Below are positions 42,572 to 52,727 of a stretch of DNA of 64,000 nucleotides, in pieces. The notes under the pieces are model-generated. The model did no database searches. It had not been told where the DNA came from and saw nothing but the letters and a program-made list of their open reading frames with translations. Within the stretch, counting starts at the first letter, position 1, and each line of letters begins with the position of its first letter. The position numbers and the translations under genes are program-made. The stretch covers positions 1 to 64,000 of the forward strand of contig JABCZO010000012.1 in the NCBI GenBank assembly GCA_013289615.1. Reading direction: 5' to 3'. The stretch comes from Gammaproteobacteria bacterium (GTDB taxonomy: Bacteria; Pseudomonadota; Gammaproteobacteria; Steroidobacterales; Steroidobacteraceae).

Positions 42572-44899
42572 CTATACGATCGTGGTTGCCAGATTCTTGC
42601 CGATATAGGTAATGTCGCTGAGCTGGGCCTGCAACAACTTCGTAAACTGATCGGCCGGCAGCGGCCGCTTGAAATAAAAGCCCTGCAGCTCGTCGCAGGT
42701 ATGGGCTCGCAGGAATTCGGCCTGTTCCCTCGTTTCCACACCCTGCGCAACCACCGTCATGCTCAGGCTCTTTCCCATGGCAATGACCGCGTCGGCCAGC
42801 CCGGCATTTTCCGCAACGCCGGTGATGTCGCGTATGAACGAGAGATCAATCTTGATCGTGTCGAGCGGGAAGCGCTGTAGCGTGGCCAGTGATGAATACC
42901 CGGTTCCAAAATCGTCGATCGCGATCCGGACTCCCAGCTGCTTCAGGCCAGCCAGGATCCGCAGCGTATCCGGGACATCGCGGATCAGCAGGCTCTCGTT
43001 GATCTCGAGCTCCAGCAGATGAGGAGCAAGCTGCGTGACCTCCAGTATCGATTTCACGTCGCGCAGCAGGTGCACATCACGAAACTGCCGCGCCGTCAGG
43101 TTGACGGCGATGCTCACATGCGGCAGGCCCTGAGCCTGCCAGGCAACATTCTGCAAACAGGCCGTCTTGAGCACCCACTTGCCGATCGGCACGATCAGCC
43201 CGGTCTCCTCTGCGACCGGAAGAAACTGCAGCGGCTGCAGCGTACCCAGCTCGGGATGCTGCCAGCGTAGCAGCGCTTCCATGCCGGCAATGCGGCCGCT
43301 GCCGATATCGCGCTTTGCCTGGTAGTAGAGCCGAAATTCGTTGCGCTCGAGCGCCTGCCGCAGACTCAATTCCAGGGTCAGGCGCTGCAGCGAATTGGAA
43401 TCCAGCTTTTCCGAATAGAACTGGAAATTGTTCCTTCCCTGCGCCTTTGCCTGATACATCGCGATATCGGCGTTCTTGGTCAGCGTTTGCTCGTCCAAAC
43501 CGTCCTGCGGGTACATGCTGATGCCGATACTGGTGGTGACGCGAAATTCGTGACCGATCAGGGTGAACGGCTTACCCACCACCGAGAGTATCTTCTGGGC
43601 GACGGTTTCGGCGTACTGTTCGCCGCCCAGCTCGGGCAGGAGCAGGACGAATTCATCGCCGCCCAATCGCGCCACCGTGTCGCTGTCGCGCACGCACTCC
43701 TTGAGTCGGGCGGCCGCGCTCTTGAGCAGTTGATCGCCCGCGTCGTGCCCGAGCGTGTCGTTGATCTGCTTGAAGCGGTCAAGGTCCAGAAACGCAACCG
43801 CGAGTTGCCTCCCGGCCTGATGCGCCTCGATGATGCGTTGACTCAGAAGTTTGCTGAACATGCTCCGATTCGGAAGCCCGGTGAGGGCATCGTGATAGGC
43901 CAGGTATTCGACCCGCTGCGCGTGCAACAGCTCGCTATCGCCTTCCCGCAACCGGCTCTGGGACAGCTGCCAGCTCATCCGGCCCAAAAGGGCCAACAGC
44001 AGTAGTGCCACGACACTTCCGAGCGCCGCGCGCCACAGGTACTCGCGTGCATCGCCCTCGGCAGCGGCCGCCTGCTCATCGGCCGAGAGCCCGATCAGCA
44101 CGGCCAGCGGGAACTCGTAGAGTTCGCGCGCGACGCTCCAGCGCCGCACCCCGTCCCAGCGGTCGGTCGAGACTGTCACTTGCGCTTCGGCAGAGCCGGC
44201 TTTCGGCACGATGGCGTCGTAGTCGGCGACCTCGCCGGAGAACACCGAGTCCCCGGTGCGCCTTACCCGAAATACGCCATCGGTGCCGAGCATGCCCAGT
44301 TCACCATGCTCGCCCAGTTTCGCGGTCTCATACCCACTGACGAAATAGGCCGCGGCGACCGCGACGATCACCACCCCGTCAAATGCTCCCTTGGCGTCGA
44401 GCCTGCGGCTGAAGTGCAGTTTCCCGCTGCCGGTGGTGCCTGGCGGAAGCTGCCCGATGAAGAAGCTCTCGCCGGCGCGTTGTCCGCGAAAGTAATCCTC
44501 ATTGGCGACGTTGGGGGTCTCGCCCGGGCGCGTGCTATCCACGATGGCGCCGTTTCGATCGGCAATGCTGACCACGAACAGCAGTTCCGGCGGCAGCAAT
44601 CCCTTGTCGGCCAGCTCGGAGAGTCGGCCGGGGCCGCCGACACGTTCGCGCCAGTACTTGACGAGACTCAAGGTCTGATCGATCTCGCGCAGCGCGCGCA
44701 CGATCTGGGCCTGATAGGTACTCAGCAGCTCGCGGCTCGAGACCGCCGCCGCGTGCTCCGCATCGACATGTTTGACTCTGATGACGCTGATGGTGGTCGC
44801 CCAGATGACCGCCAGTAAAAATGCGGCGATCAGCGGGAACACGATCAGGGGTTCGGAAGCCCTGCCCAGGGCGCGATGAAATGTGTCGGTCGGGCGCAT
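42572..44899 (-). CDS. Sensor diguanylate cyclase/phosphodiesterase (Cache-GGDEF-EAL)
   Basis: A 775-aa inner-membrane protein. One helix near residues 20-38, a periplasmic Cache-like sensor (about 45-290), a second helix near 295-315, then GGDEF with intact site RLGGDEF and inhibitory RDSD five residues before it, then EAL (MEALLRWQHP; DDFGTGYSSL; KIDLSFI). The last EAL motif reads VAQGVET where VAEGVET is usual. It probably makes and/or breaks c-di-GMP in response to a small ligand. It lies 231 bases downstream of the cytochrome gene, transcribed in the same direction. Confidence 0.93.
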   Translation of the reverse strand: MRPTDTFHRALGRASEPLIVFPLIAAFLLAVIWATTISVIRVKHVDAEHAAAVSSRELLSTYQAQIVRALREIDQTLSLVKYWRERVGGPGRLSELADKGLLPPELLFVVSIADRNGAIVDSTRPGETPNVANEDYFRGQRAGESFFIGQLPPGTTGSGKLHFSRRLDAKGAFDGVVIVAVAAAYFVSGYETAKLGEHGELGMLGTDGVFRVRRTGDSVFSGEVADYDAIVPKAGSAEAQVTVSTDRWDGVRRWSVARELYEFPLAVLIGLSADEQAAAAEGDAREYLWRAALGSVVALLLLALLGRMSWQLSQSRLREGDSELLHAQRVEYLAYHDALTGLPNRSMFSKLLSQRIIEAHQAGRQLAVAFLDLDRFKQINDTLGHDAGDQLLKSAAARLKECVRDSDTVARLGGDEFVLLLPELGGEQYAETVAQKILSVVGKPFTLIGHEFRVTTSIGISMYPQDGLDEQTLTKNADIAMYQAKAQGRNNFQFYSEKLDSNSLQRLTLELSLRQALERNEFRLYYQAKRDIGSGRIAGMEALLRWQHPELGTLQPLQFLPVAEETGLIVPIGKWVLKTACLQNVAWQAQGLPHVSIAVNLTARQFRDVHLLRDVKSILEVTQLAPHLLELEINESLLIRDVPDTLRILAGLKQLGVRIAIDDFGTGYSSLATLQRFPLDTIKIDLSFIRDITGVAENAGLADAVIAMGKSLSMTVVAQGVETREQAEFLRAHTCDELQGFYFKRPLPADQFTKLLQAQLSDITYIGKNLATTIV

Positions 44900-45130
44900 G
44901 GGTTTCCTTACCGGCCGGCCGACCAGTCAACAGGCCACGAACCAGGATGGCCGAATATCACCCATGGCACAGCCTGCGGGATCAGCTGGCTCGCAGTTTG
45001 TTCGCCAGCGCACGTAGCGGCTCGATTCAATGGAATAAATCAGCCGGCGTGGTTCCAGCGCCACAGGCGGAAGAGCGCGTGAGGCTTTTTCCCCACGGTC
45101 GCCGTCCGGCGCGGCGTGTGGGCACGGCGG

Positions 45131-46690
45131 TTACTGAATCGAAAGGTCGATCAGATAGGTCGATAGCGCCAGTCGTTCCTGCGACGTCAGCACCACGTCC
45201 GGTGGCATGCGTTGCGGGCCCGCCTCGGGGGCAAGACGAAACAGGATCTCATCGAGCAGGTTGCCGCGCGCGCGCGATTGGGAGAGCAGCAGCGGTGCGA
45301 GTGCATCGGGCCGCCCAAACGGCACCGCAGGTGCCACGCCGGTGCTGTGGCACGAGGCACAGTGTCCCAGCAGCATCGTTGGCAGCCCGGCGTCGGCCGT
45401 CGCGGCATCGTCCGGGCTGGCTGCGGGCGGAGGGATCGCAAACACGGCGTCGGCCTGTCCCAGCAGCGCGCGACTGCGTTGACGCAGGTAGCCGCAGTAG
45501 CGGTCATCCGCGGAATTGTCGCGCTGCTGGTGCAGCTCGGCGAGCGTGTGGTCGGCACCGGCCAGGTCGGCGCGGATCAGAGCGGCCAGTCCGGCGTCAT
45601 CTGCCGCGGGTGTTGCGAAATCGTAGGTATTCTTCTCCAGCGCCAGGGTCCATTGCGCGGTTGATATGCCAAGTCCCGACTCAGCCACATAGCGGAAGTC
45701 CGTCAGCGCCGTTGGATGATCCGTGCCGTCGACCCGCGGATGAACCTTGAGTTTGTCGGCCAGCGCCCGCCCCTGCTTGGCAATGCTCTGCCGCGCGTTG
45801 GCCAATTCGGAAGTCCGGCGCAACAGCAACATCTGGCGCCGCACTCGTGGCTGCTGCGCCGAGGGTACAAAATCCTCAAGTTGGCCGCAGTTACCTTCGG
45901 CCGCACCCAGCAGTGCATATTGATAGAGCGCGTAGTCCGGGCTGGCTTGCAGTTGGCCCGCCACCATGCGCATGTTCAATGCGCTCAGCAGGCGCGCCAG
46001 CTCCGCATTGGGAGATTCTCGCCTGACGCCGTCATATTGACTGCGGCCGTCCGGCACGAAGGTGTTGCGATAGGCGAATCGCTGCGCCCCGATCAACTGC
46101 CGATACCTGGGGTTGCGGGATTGCTGACCCAGGAATTGCTCCAGGCCGGCGCGCTCTACCGCGGTCAGATTAGAGCCGTAGCGCTCGCCATACGCACCCG
46201 GCCATAGCGGGGTGGTGTCCCAGATCGGTCGGACCGGGTCGCCGTGGCAGCGGCTGCAGCGCTCGGGATTGATCGGCGAGATCTGCACCTCGGCGCCGTT
46301 GCCGGAGGCGGGGAAGATCAGCTCGCGGAACTCGAAGCGATTGTTACGCTCGTCGAACTGCGCCGTCTCGAGCGTGCCATAGCCGCGCTCGGATGGATTG
46401 CCGTTGAAGGTGATCATGAACCTGGCATTGCTGCCGTACAGGATCACCCGTGGATCGCTGAAGCTGGCCTGCTGCAGGCTGCGACTCGAGAACACCAGCG
46501 CGAAGTTGGATCGGTAGTCGGCCGGTAACGCGGCCAGCACGCCGCTGATGGAGCGTATGCCGTCGCGTGTGACCAGCGACTCCAGCGCCTGGTAATCCAT
46601 ATCCGCCGCGACTGCAGCGCCGATGAGCAGCGTCATGGCGCACGCCGCACTGCGAGCGCCAGTTGCTCGCCATGATCGGTGCGATTTCAA
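45131..46690 (-). CDS. Periplasmic diheme c-type cytochrome
   Basis: A 519-aa exported protein (signal peptide to about 29) with two heme-binding sites, CSRCH near residue 150 and CASCH near 440. The first lies in SPINPERCSRCHGDP, the second in LGHCASCHSTGV, and MPPDV near the end could supply the methionine ligand. The region between is not a recognised domain. It likely passes electrons in the periplasm. It is the last gene of the SCO-porin-binding-protein group. Confidence 0.83.
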   Translation of the reverse strand: MKSHRSWRATGARSAACAMTLLIGAAVAADMDYQALESLVTRDGIRSISGVLAALPADYRSNFALVFSSRSLQQASFSDPRVILYGSNARFMITFNGNPSERGYGTLETAQFDERNNRFEFRELIFPASGNGAEVQISPINPERCSRCHGDPVRPIWDTTPLWPGAYGERYGSNLTAVERAGLEQFLGQQSRNPRYRQLIGAQRFAYRNTFVPDGRSQYDGVRRESPNAELARLLSALNMRMVAGQLQASPDYALYQYALLGAAEGNCGQLEDFVPSAQQPRVRRQMLLLRRTSELANARQSIAKQGRALADKLKVHPRVDGTDHPTALTDFRYVAESGLGISTAQWTLALEKNTYDFATPAADDAGLAALIRADLAGADHTLAELHQQRDNSADDRYCGYLRQRSRALLGQADAVFAIPPPAASPDDAATADAGLPTMLLGHCASCHSTGVAPAVPFGRPDALAPLLLSQSRARGNLLDEILFRLAPEAGPQRMPPDVVLTSQERLALSTYLIDLSIQ

Positions 46691-46718
46691 TGCCGGTCGG
46701 CCTTTGGCAGTGCCGAGC

Positions 46719-47135
46719 CTAGAATTTCTTCAGCACCGTGACATCGCCGGGCGGCGCCGTGGTGACGTAGCCGATCGCCCCCGGGTTCGATTTCACGTAG
46801 GCGATAACTTCCGCATCGCTGGCCCGGACGGTGGGCGGATTGATGCCATCGCGAAAGCTCTTCTTGGTCCACAGCGATTCGTATTTGGCGGCGTCGAGCT
46901 GCAGCACCTTCTTCAGGAATTCTTCCCTGGCAGAGCTGTTATCCTGCGGCCTGATCTTCGTCGACTCTGCGAGTTCCTTCTCGCCGGTATAGATGTTCTT
47001 GATGTCATCGGCCGTCAGGTTCAGGCCTGGGTACACGATGACGTAGACGTCGGCGAACGCCAGCGCGGGCGCTGCCGTGAACAGCATTACCGCCCAGAGT
47101 ACGCCTCGCTGGGCCAGACTGATTGTAAGTTTCAT
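46719..47135 (-). CDS. PstS-like substrate-binding protein, short
   Basis: A 138-aa exported protein (signal peptide to about 26). It resembles the phosphate-ABC-transporter-type 'PBP-like' small domain: NLTADDIKNIYTGEK, then SARE-EFLKKVLQ and NPGAIGYVTTAPP, the typical last motif. It is about half the size of PstS and no transporter genes are nearby, so it may be a sensor or scavenging protein. An AGGA lies before the ATG. It is 14 bases after the porin. Confidence 0.82.
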   Translation of the reverse strand: MKLTISLAQRGVLWAVMLFTAAPALAFADVYVIVYPGLNLTADDIKNIYTGEKELAESTKIRPQDNSSAREEFLKKVLQLDAAKYESLWTKKSFRDGINPPTVRASDAEVIAYVKSNPGAIGYVTTAPPGDVTVLKKF

Positions 47136-47149
47136 GGCATCCTGTCCCT

Positions 47150-48289
47150 TCAGAATCGAATGGCGACCTGTACATGGGCCTCGTTGTACGACTGGCCGCC
47201 ATCGCGTTTCATGTCCGTATGATTAGCGTCTATTTTGATCGCCGTCTGAGGCGTCAGGTCGTAGCGCACGCCGACCAGGGAGCGTTTGTATGACTTGCCA
47301 CCGAGCAGGTACTGGAAATAACCGTCGTCCTGGCTCAGGGTGTCCTGTTCGAACCGGGCGAGCGGCGTGATGAGACCGAAGAAGATGTAGTCCGCCTCGA
47401 CATAGAAGGCGCTGCTCTCGTGGCTGGGGCCGCCGGTGCCATGCGCCTTGTTATCGAATCGGTAATATTCACTCATGAGCTCCCAATCGCCGGGAGTCCA
47501 ATGTCCGAACGCGCCGATCACCTTGACATCGGTCTGCGCGGTGCGCACACCACTGATGAAATTGTCGATCTGCTCGCTGAAGCCATGCGCCCCGACCCAC
47601 AGGCTATCGAGCGCGCCACCGAGGAATTCGTACCCGAGGCGCGCGCCGAACGCGGTATGCGAGTCGGCATTACCGGCGTTCTGCATGTCGATGACCCCGT
47701 CGAGTATACGGCTGCCGTTGCCCAGATAGGCATCGTAGGTGAAGCGGCCGGGGCCGATATCGCGCCGCCCGGTCGCCCAGATGCCGTTAGTATGCGCCGG
47801 TAGTATTCCGCCGTGGTCTTCGAAGCCAAGGAACTGCGGGCGCATGACCGTTGGCTGCAGCTGCGCGCCATGGTGGTAAGCGGTATTCCAATACCCGTAG
47901 GGTGTATGAAAGCGACCCATCCACACGGTCAGATCGTCACTGAACAGATAACCGATTTGCAGCCGCTCGATATCGACAGCAGGCTGGCCATTGTCCGAGC
48001 CCGGCTTGGTCCAGTCGTCGAACTCGACCACGTCCTCCATCAGTGCACGAATCCGATCGGTGAGGCTCGGGGCTATGTACAGATCGAGGTTGTCGAGCTT
48101 GAAGCCGGTATTCCCGGTCGGCGCATTCTGCTGCGTCGTGTCGGTGTAGTAGACCGAGGCGAAGCCGTGGATGACGAGTCCCTCGATGTCGGCCCGCGCC
48201 TGCACACTGATCACTATCAGGCCGAGCAGCCACAGCGTTGGGACGATCCACTGCGGCACTCGTTCGAGCGCAACTGTGCGCTTAGTCAT
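47150..48289 (-). CDS. Outer-membrane porin-like beta-barrel protein
   Basis: A 379-aa exported protein with a signal peptide (to about 34) and repeated amphipathic strands ending in VQVAIRF, the terminal aromatic needed for outer-membrane insertion. Features such as LDNLDLYIAPSLTDRIRALMEDV and WMGRFHTPYGYWNT fit an OprP/OprO- or DcaP-like porin subgroup. The ATG at 48289 overlaps the SCO stop (ATGA) and is preferred to a TTG at 48298. With the PstS-like gene downstream it may pass anions. Confidence 0.8.
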   Translation of the reverse strand: MTKRTVALERVPQWIVPTLWLLGLIVISVQARADIEGLVIHGFASVYYTDTTQQNAPTGNTGFKLDNLDLYIAPSLTDRIRALMEDVVEFDDWTKPGSDNGQPAVDIERLQIGYLFSDDLTVWMGRFHTPYGYWNTAYHHGAQLQPTVMRPQFLGFEDHGGILPAHTNGIWATGRRDIGPGRFTYDAYLGNGSRILDGVIDMQNAGNADSHTAFGARLGYEFLGGALDSLWVGAHGFSEQIDNFISGVRTAQTDVKVIGAFGHWTPGDWELMSEYYRFDNKAHGTGGPSHESSAFYVEADYIFFGLITPLARFEQDTLSQDDGYFQYLLGGKSYKRSLVGVRYDLTPQTAIKIDANHTDMKRDGGQSYNEAHVQVAIRF

Positions 48290-48903
48290 GATCTGCAACT
48301 CCCATTATCCGGATGACGGCAGCGCGGCGCTGCTTTGGCAAAGAAATCTTCGTTGCGGTTGGCCCAGGTCAGCGTACTGGCGATCTCGCCAGCGGGATTG
48401 ATCAACAGGATCTTGAAGTCGTGGACGCGATGCTCGTCGTACAGCCAGGACGGGAAGTCGAGCGCCGCGGCAAATTGCTTGGTCACCGCGTCGCTGCCGG
48501 TCAGGAAATGCCAATCGGTGCGCAACAGGTGATGGCGCCGACGATAGATCAACCAGCTTCCCGGGCCATCGACGCTCGGGTCGTAACTGACTACCACGAT
48601 GTCGACCGCCAGGCCGGCACTCGCGGCGCTTTGTTGCAGCTGCTCGAGCCGGTGCAGCGTGTAGCTGCAGACCTCGCGGCAGATCGAATAGGCCATGGTC
48701 AGCATGAGCGTGTGCCCCTGCCACTGCCCCAGCCGCGCCAGCTCGCCATGCTCGTCCTGCCAGTCGAATGGCAGCTCGTACAGGTTCGCCACCGTCGGCT
48801 CAGCCGCCGGCGCCGTGCTCTGCAGGCCCGCGACGCCGAGCAACAGGCACACCATGCCGGCCACTGCGTAGCGCGAGCGGTTCGCTTTGCATGGGCCTGA
48901 CAT
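48286..48903 (-). CDS. SCO1/SenC-like periplasmic thioredoxin-fold protein
   Basis: A 205-aa exported protein with the copper/thiol motif CREVC (SICREVCSYT), the SCO counterpart of CxxxC, and a later HDFKILLINPAGEI region. The His normally found as third copper ligand may be the one in EHRVHDF. It may deliver copper to an oxidase or act as a thiol reductase. ATG at 48903 gives a normal signal peptide; upstream extension overlaps the chemoreceptor. Coupled to the porin downstream. Confidence 0.8.
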   Translation of the reverse strand: MSGPCKANRSRYAVAGMVCLLLGVAGLQSTAPAAEPTVANLYELPFDWQDEHGELARLGQWQGHTLMLTMAYSICREVCSYTLHRLEQLQQSAASAGLAVDIVVVSYDPSVDGPGSWLIYRRRHHLLRTDWHFLTGSDAVTKQFAAALDFPSWLYDEHRVHDFKILLINPAGEIASTLTWANRNEDFFAKAAPRCRHPDNGSCRS

Positions 48904-48922
48904 GCGTTCGGTTCCCGCCGCG

Positions 48923-50563
48923 TCAGCCGGCCTGACACCGGGCGAGCGATTTGCCGCTGGCCCTGAGCGGCCGGTTGGCGGCACTGGCCGCAGCGGGCGG
49001 CGCTGCGCGTTGCGGGCGCCCGGCGACTTTGACTTCGCTCCCGGTCAGCTTGAATTGACCGACGGCGGCGTCCAGATCTGCGGCCCGCTGGCGCACGTCG
49101 GCGGATGCCTGTTCAGCCTTTTGCACGAACACCGAATTCTCGCGGGTCATCTCGTCCAGATCGCCGACCGTGGTGGCAACCTGGTCGGTTTCCCGCTGCT
49201 GGCGGCGCGAGGCGGCCAGTACTTCCTGGGTGGTCTGCGTCAGCGAATGCACGGCGGCGATGACCTCGCGCATGGTAGCGCCGGCCTGCTCTACCAGCTG
49301 CGCGCCGTCGCGCACGCGAGCGAAGGTGCTGCCGATCAGCTCCTTGGCATTCCTGGCAGTGTTGGATGAGCGATTGGCAAGCTCGCGAACCTCTGCGGCG
49401 ACGATCGCAAAACCACGACCGCTGGCGCCAGCCCGCGCCGCCTCCACTGCCGCATTGATCGCCAGGATATTGGTCTGAAAGGCGATGTCTTCAATGCCGC
49501 CGATGAACTCAAGCACCCGCTTGGAGCCCGAATAGATTGACTGCATGGTGTCGACGGTCAGGTCCACGACCTTGCCGCCGCGGTTGGCCAGTTCAGCCGC
49601 GCCGTGCGCGACGTCGCGCGCCTTCTCCGATTCCGACGTGTTGTGTGCGACCGCCTCCAGCAAATGCGTTGCACTGTCGCGAATGCGCCGCAAACTGGAT
49701 GCCTGCTGCGCGGTGCGCTGCGCGAGATCTGAATTACCGTCGGCGATGCTGACCGAGGCCTCGGCAATCTGCTGCGCACTGCGACGCACGTCGGCGACGA
49801 TCGCCGACAGCGCGGTCTGCATCTGCAGCAAGGCGAGCTGCATTTCGCCGAGTTCGTCCGCGCGCGCAATCTTGATCGGGCTGGTCAAATCGCCGCCGGC
49901 AATCTGCTTGGCTATCCTGACCGCCTGGCCGACGGCCCCGTGTATGGCGTCGATAATGCGGCGCAGCGCCAGCGACAGAATGATGAGCATGATGGCGGTC
50001 GAGCCGATCAGGATGTTCAGGCGCGTCTCGCGGGTCTGTTTCTGGTGATCCACCCACAGACTCAGGTCGGCCTGCACGCGTGCGTCCGCGGCTTTGATGG
50101 CATTGCTGGCGGCATTGATCTCGCCGCGCAGCGGCATCAGGGTCTTGATGGAAGTGCTGACGGCGACGGCCGCGCGAATCTGCGCAATCGATGCGAGCGC
50201 GGATTGCACATCGCCGGATGGCTGCTGCGCCTGCAGCTGCTCCAGGCTGGTAGCGCACTGGTTGATGGCCTCGACGGCCTTCGGACCCAGCGTGCCGGTG
50301 TCGACGGCATCGGTGACGCCGTCGAGAAAATTGCGGTATGAGCGGGCGGCCTGGAGCGACAGCTGGCTGCCGCTGAGCCCGGCATTCATCTCGGTGACGA
50401 TGGTACCGACCAGGCGCGTCTGGTAGATCGACAGCGCGATCAGTGGCAGCACCGCGGCGAACACCTGTGCGAACATGCGCCGCCGCAGCGTCCAGAACGC
50501 CTTGTGCGCACGGTGCTCAGGCGATTGCACCTCAAGCTGATGAGCTAATGCATTGACGTCCAT
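48923..50563 (-). CDS. Methyl-accepting chemotaxis protein
   Basis: A 546-aa chemoreceptor: helix 1 (about 30-50), a helical periplasmic ligand domain (about 52-185), helix 2 (about 190-208), HAMP, and a signalling domain with the hairpin tip [23 protein letters not shown]. No C-terminal CheR-binding pentapeptide is seen. The ligand is unknown. It begins the run chemoreceptor-SCO-porin-binding protein-cytochrome; a sigma-28-like promoter lies 85 bases before its ATG. Confidence 0.93.
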   Translation of the reverse strand: MDVNALAHQLEVQSPEHRAHKAFWTLRRRMFAQVFAAVLPLIALSIYQTRLVGTIVTEMNAGLSGSQLSLQAARSYRNFLDGVTDAVDTGTLGPKAVEAINQCATSLEQLQAQQPSGDVQSALASIAQIRAAVAVSTSIKTLMPLRGEINAASNAIKAADARVQADLSLWVDHQKQTRETRLNILIGSTAIMLIILSLALRRIIDAIHGAVGQAVRIAKQIAGGDLTSPIKIARADELGEMQLALLQMQTALSAIVADVRRSAQQIAEASVSIADGNSDLAQRTAQQASSLRRIRDSATHLLEAVAHNTSESEKARDVAHGAAELANRGGKVVDLTVDTMQSIYSGSKRVLEFIGGIEDIAFQTNILAINAAVEAARAGASGRGFAIVAAEVRELANRSSNTARNAKELIGSTFARVRDGAQLVEQAGATMREVIAAVHSLTQTTQEVLAASRRQQRETDQVATTVGDLDEMTRENSVFVQKAEQASADVRQRAADLDAAVGQFKLTGSEVKVAGRPQRAAPPAAASAANRPLRASGKSLARCQAG

Positions 50564-50647
50564 ATCGCTCGGATCTGTTACCCCGCAGAGCGGCTCGCGG
50601 GCGCACGCCAGTGCTGCGGAACCTACGGCTGCGCCACGTTATGGTGA

Positions 50648-50674
50648 GCAACGGCGTAGTTAACAGAAACTTGA
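50648..50674 (-). promoter_or_regulatory. Sigma-28 (FliA)-like promoter of the chemoreceptor
   Basis: On the minus strand TCAAGTTT, 11-base spacer, GCCGTTGC. The consensus is TAAAGTTT-N11-GCCGATAA: seven of eight match in the -35, the -10 matches at GCCG and the spacer is exact. It lies 85 bases before the chemoreceptor start. Confidence 0.55.
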
Positions 50675-50842
50675 GGGCGCGGTCTTCGGGCGATTATGCA
50701 AACTGCGACGCAGTGCCGTCGAAGAGCAGCGCAGGTGGTGACTGCCTGCAGCCGCCCGCGCAGCTCGTTTACCCGGTAAATTTTCGGCGATCTTCTGCGA
50801 TAATGATGAAGTTATGGCAGAAAGTAGCGCTATCTACAGGAT

Positions 50843-52021
50843 TTACGTGATTTCGATGGCTATGGCAGTGGCCTCACCGCCGCCAATGCACAGCGAGGCG
50901 ACACCGCGCCGGCCGCCCCTGCCCTTGAGCGCATGCAGCAGCGTCACGATGATCCTGGCGCCGCTGGCGCCTATCGGATGGCCCAGTGCGCAGGCACCGC
51001 CGTTGATATTGACGCGTGCATGGTCGAGTCCGACATCGCGCATCGAGGCCATGGTCACGACTGCAAAGGCCTCGTTGATCTCGTACAGGTCCACGTCGGC
51101 GGCGCTCCAGCCGGCTCTTTCCAGCACCTTCCTGATCGCGCCCGCCGGCGCAGTGGTGAACCATTCGGGCGCCTGCGCATGGCTGACATAGGCCACGACG
51201 CGCGCCAGCGGTGTGGCACCGACCGCGCGCGCTGCCGAGTCATTCATCAATACCAGGGCGGCGGCGCCATCGGCAATCGACGACGAGCTGGCCGCCGTCA
51301 CGGTGCCATCCCTGGCAAATGCCGGCTTCAGAGTCGCAATCTTGCTGAGGTCGCAGTTGAACGGCGGCTCGTCCCGCTCCACCAGCTGATCGGCCTTGCG
51401 GCCCTTGACGGTCAGCGGCGCGATTTCGGCAGCAAAGGCGCCGTTGCCGCAGGCCGCCTGGGCGCGACGCACCGATTCGGCCGCATAGGCATCCTGATCG
51501 GTGCGCGTGAACTGGTATTTCTTCGCGGTGACGTCGGCGAAATGACCCATCATCTGGCCGTCATACGGATTTTGCAGGCCGTCGTAGAACATGTGGTCGA
51601 GCACTTCGCCGTGGCCCATGCGATAGCCCTGGCGCGCCTTGGGCAGCAGATAGGGCGCGTTGCTCATCGACTCGAAGCCGCCGGCGATCACGATGCGCGC
51701 CGAGCCGGCGCGGATCGAATCGCAGCCCAGCATGGCGCTGCGCATGCCCGAGCCGCACACCTTGTTGATCGTGGTGGCCGGCACGCTGTGCGGCACGCCT
51801 GCGGCAATCGCCGCCTGTCGCGCCGGTGCCTGTCCCAGCCCCGCGGGCAGCACGCAGCCGAGGATGACCTCATCGATCTGCTCCCCGCTCACGCGGGCAT
51901 CGCCAACGGCGGCACGCACGGCGGCGGCGCCCAGTTGCGGTGCGCTAGCCGCGCTGAGCGCGCCCTGAAATGCGCCGATCGGGGTGCGCCGCGCGGCGAC
52001 GATGAAAACATCCTCAGTCAT
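50843..52021 (-). CDS. Acetyl-CoA C-acetyltransferase (thiolase)
   Basis: A 392-aa enzyme that splits acetoacetyl-CoA to two acetyl-CoA or runs in reverse. Active-site motifs: NKVCGSGMRS (nucleophile Cys near 90), GGACALGHPIGASG (His near 348) and CIGGGEATA (Cys near 380). It follows scoA-scoB on the same strand after a 52-base gap, completing an acetoacetate-degradation set. Could also supply PHB or isoprenoid synthesis. Confidence 0.94.
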   Translation of the reverse strand: MTEDVFIVAARRTPIGAFQGALSAASAPQLGAAAVRAAVGDARVSGEQIDEVILGCVLPAGLGQAPARQAAIAAGVPHSVPATTINKVCGSGMRSAMLGCDSIRAGSARIVIAGGFESMSNAPYLLPKARQGYRMGHGEVLDHMFYDGLQNPYDGQMMGHFADVTAKKYQFTRTDQDAYAAESVRRAQAACGNGAFAAEIAPLTVKGRKADQLVERDEPPFNCDLSKIATLKPAFARDGTVTAASSSSIADGAAALVLMNDSAARAVGATPLARVVAYVSHAQAPEWFTTAPAGAIRKVLERAGWSAADVDLYEINEAFAVVTMASMRDVGLDHARVNINGGACALGHPIGASGARIIVTLLHALKGRGGRRGVASLCIGGGEATAIAIEIT

Positions 52022-52073
52022 CGCAATGTCCCTGGGGGTTTAAACGGTAAAGTGCGTGCGCGGCGCCAGAGTT

Positions 52074-52727
52074 TCAAGGCCGGGCCGGCAGCGCGGAGCC
52101 GAATTGTGCCGTGGACCTGGCACGCACATCCGCCTCACTCACGCCTGGGGCGAGTTCAATCAAATCAAACGCCGAATGCCGGTCAGGCCGGCTGAACACC
52201 GCCAGGTCGGTGATCAGCATGTCCACCACGCCGGCGCCGGTGAGCGGCAGCTCGCAGGCGCTCTTGAACTTGGGCGAACCGTCGCGGGCGACGTGCTCCA
52301 TCAGCACGATCACGCGCCGCACCCCTGCCACCAGGTCCATCGCCCCGCCCATACCCTTGACCACTTTGCCGGGCACCATCCAGTTGGCCAGATCCCCGCG
52401 TGCCGACACCTCCATGCCACCGAGCACCGAGAGATTGATGTGGCCGCCGCGAATCATCGCGAAGCTGTCGGCAGAAGAGAAATAGGACGAGATTGGCAGC
52501 TCGGTGATGGTCTGTTTGCCGGCATTGATCAGGTCGGCGTCTTCGTCGCCTTCATAGGGGAACGGTCCCATGCCGAGCATGCCGTTCTCGGACTGCAGCA
52601 CCACTTTCATCCCGGCGGGAATGTAGTTGGCTACCAGCGTCGGAATACCGATGCCGAGATTGACGTAGAAACCGTCCCGAAGCTCGCGCGCTGCACGCTC
52701 GGCCAGTTGTTCACGCGACCACGGCAT
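52074..52727 (-). CDS. scoB: 3-oxoacid CoA-transferase subunit B
   Basis: A 217-aa subunit with the catalytic glutamate in [11 protein letters not shown] (about 46) and the family end motif MGGAMDLV. With ScoA it moves CoA from succinyl-CoA to acetoacetate. Overlap of 17 bases with scoA shows co-translation. The last few residues look extended. Confidence 0.92.
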   Translation of the reverse strand: MPWSREQLAERAARELRDGFYVNLGIGIPTLVANYIPAGMKVVLQSENGMLGMGPFPYEGDEDADLINAGKQTITELPISSYFSSADSFAMIRGGHINLSVLGGMEVSARGDLANWMVPGKVVKGMGGAMDLVAGVRRVIVLMEHVARDGSPKFKSACELPLTGAGVVDMLITDLAVFSRPDRHSAFDLIELAPGVSEADVRARSTAQFGSALPARP

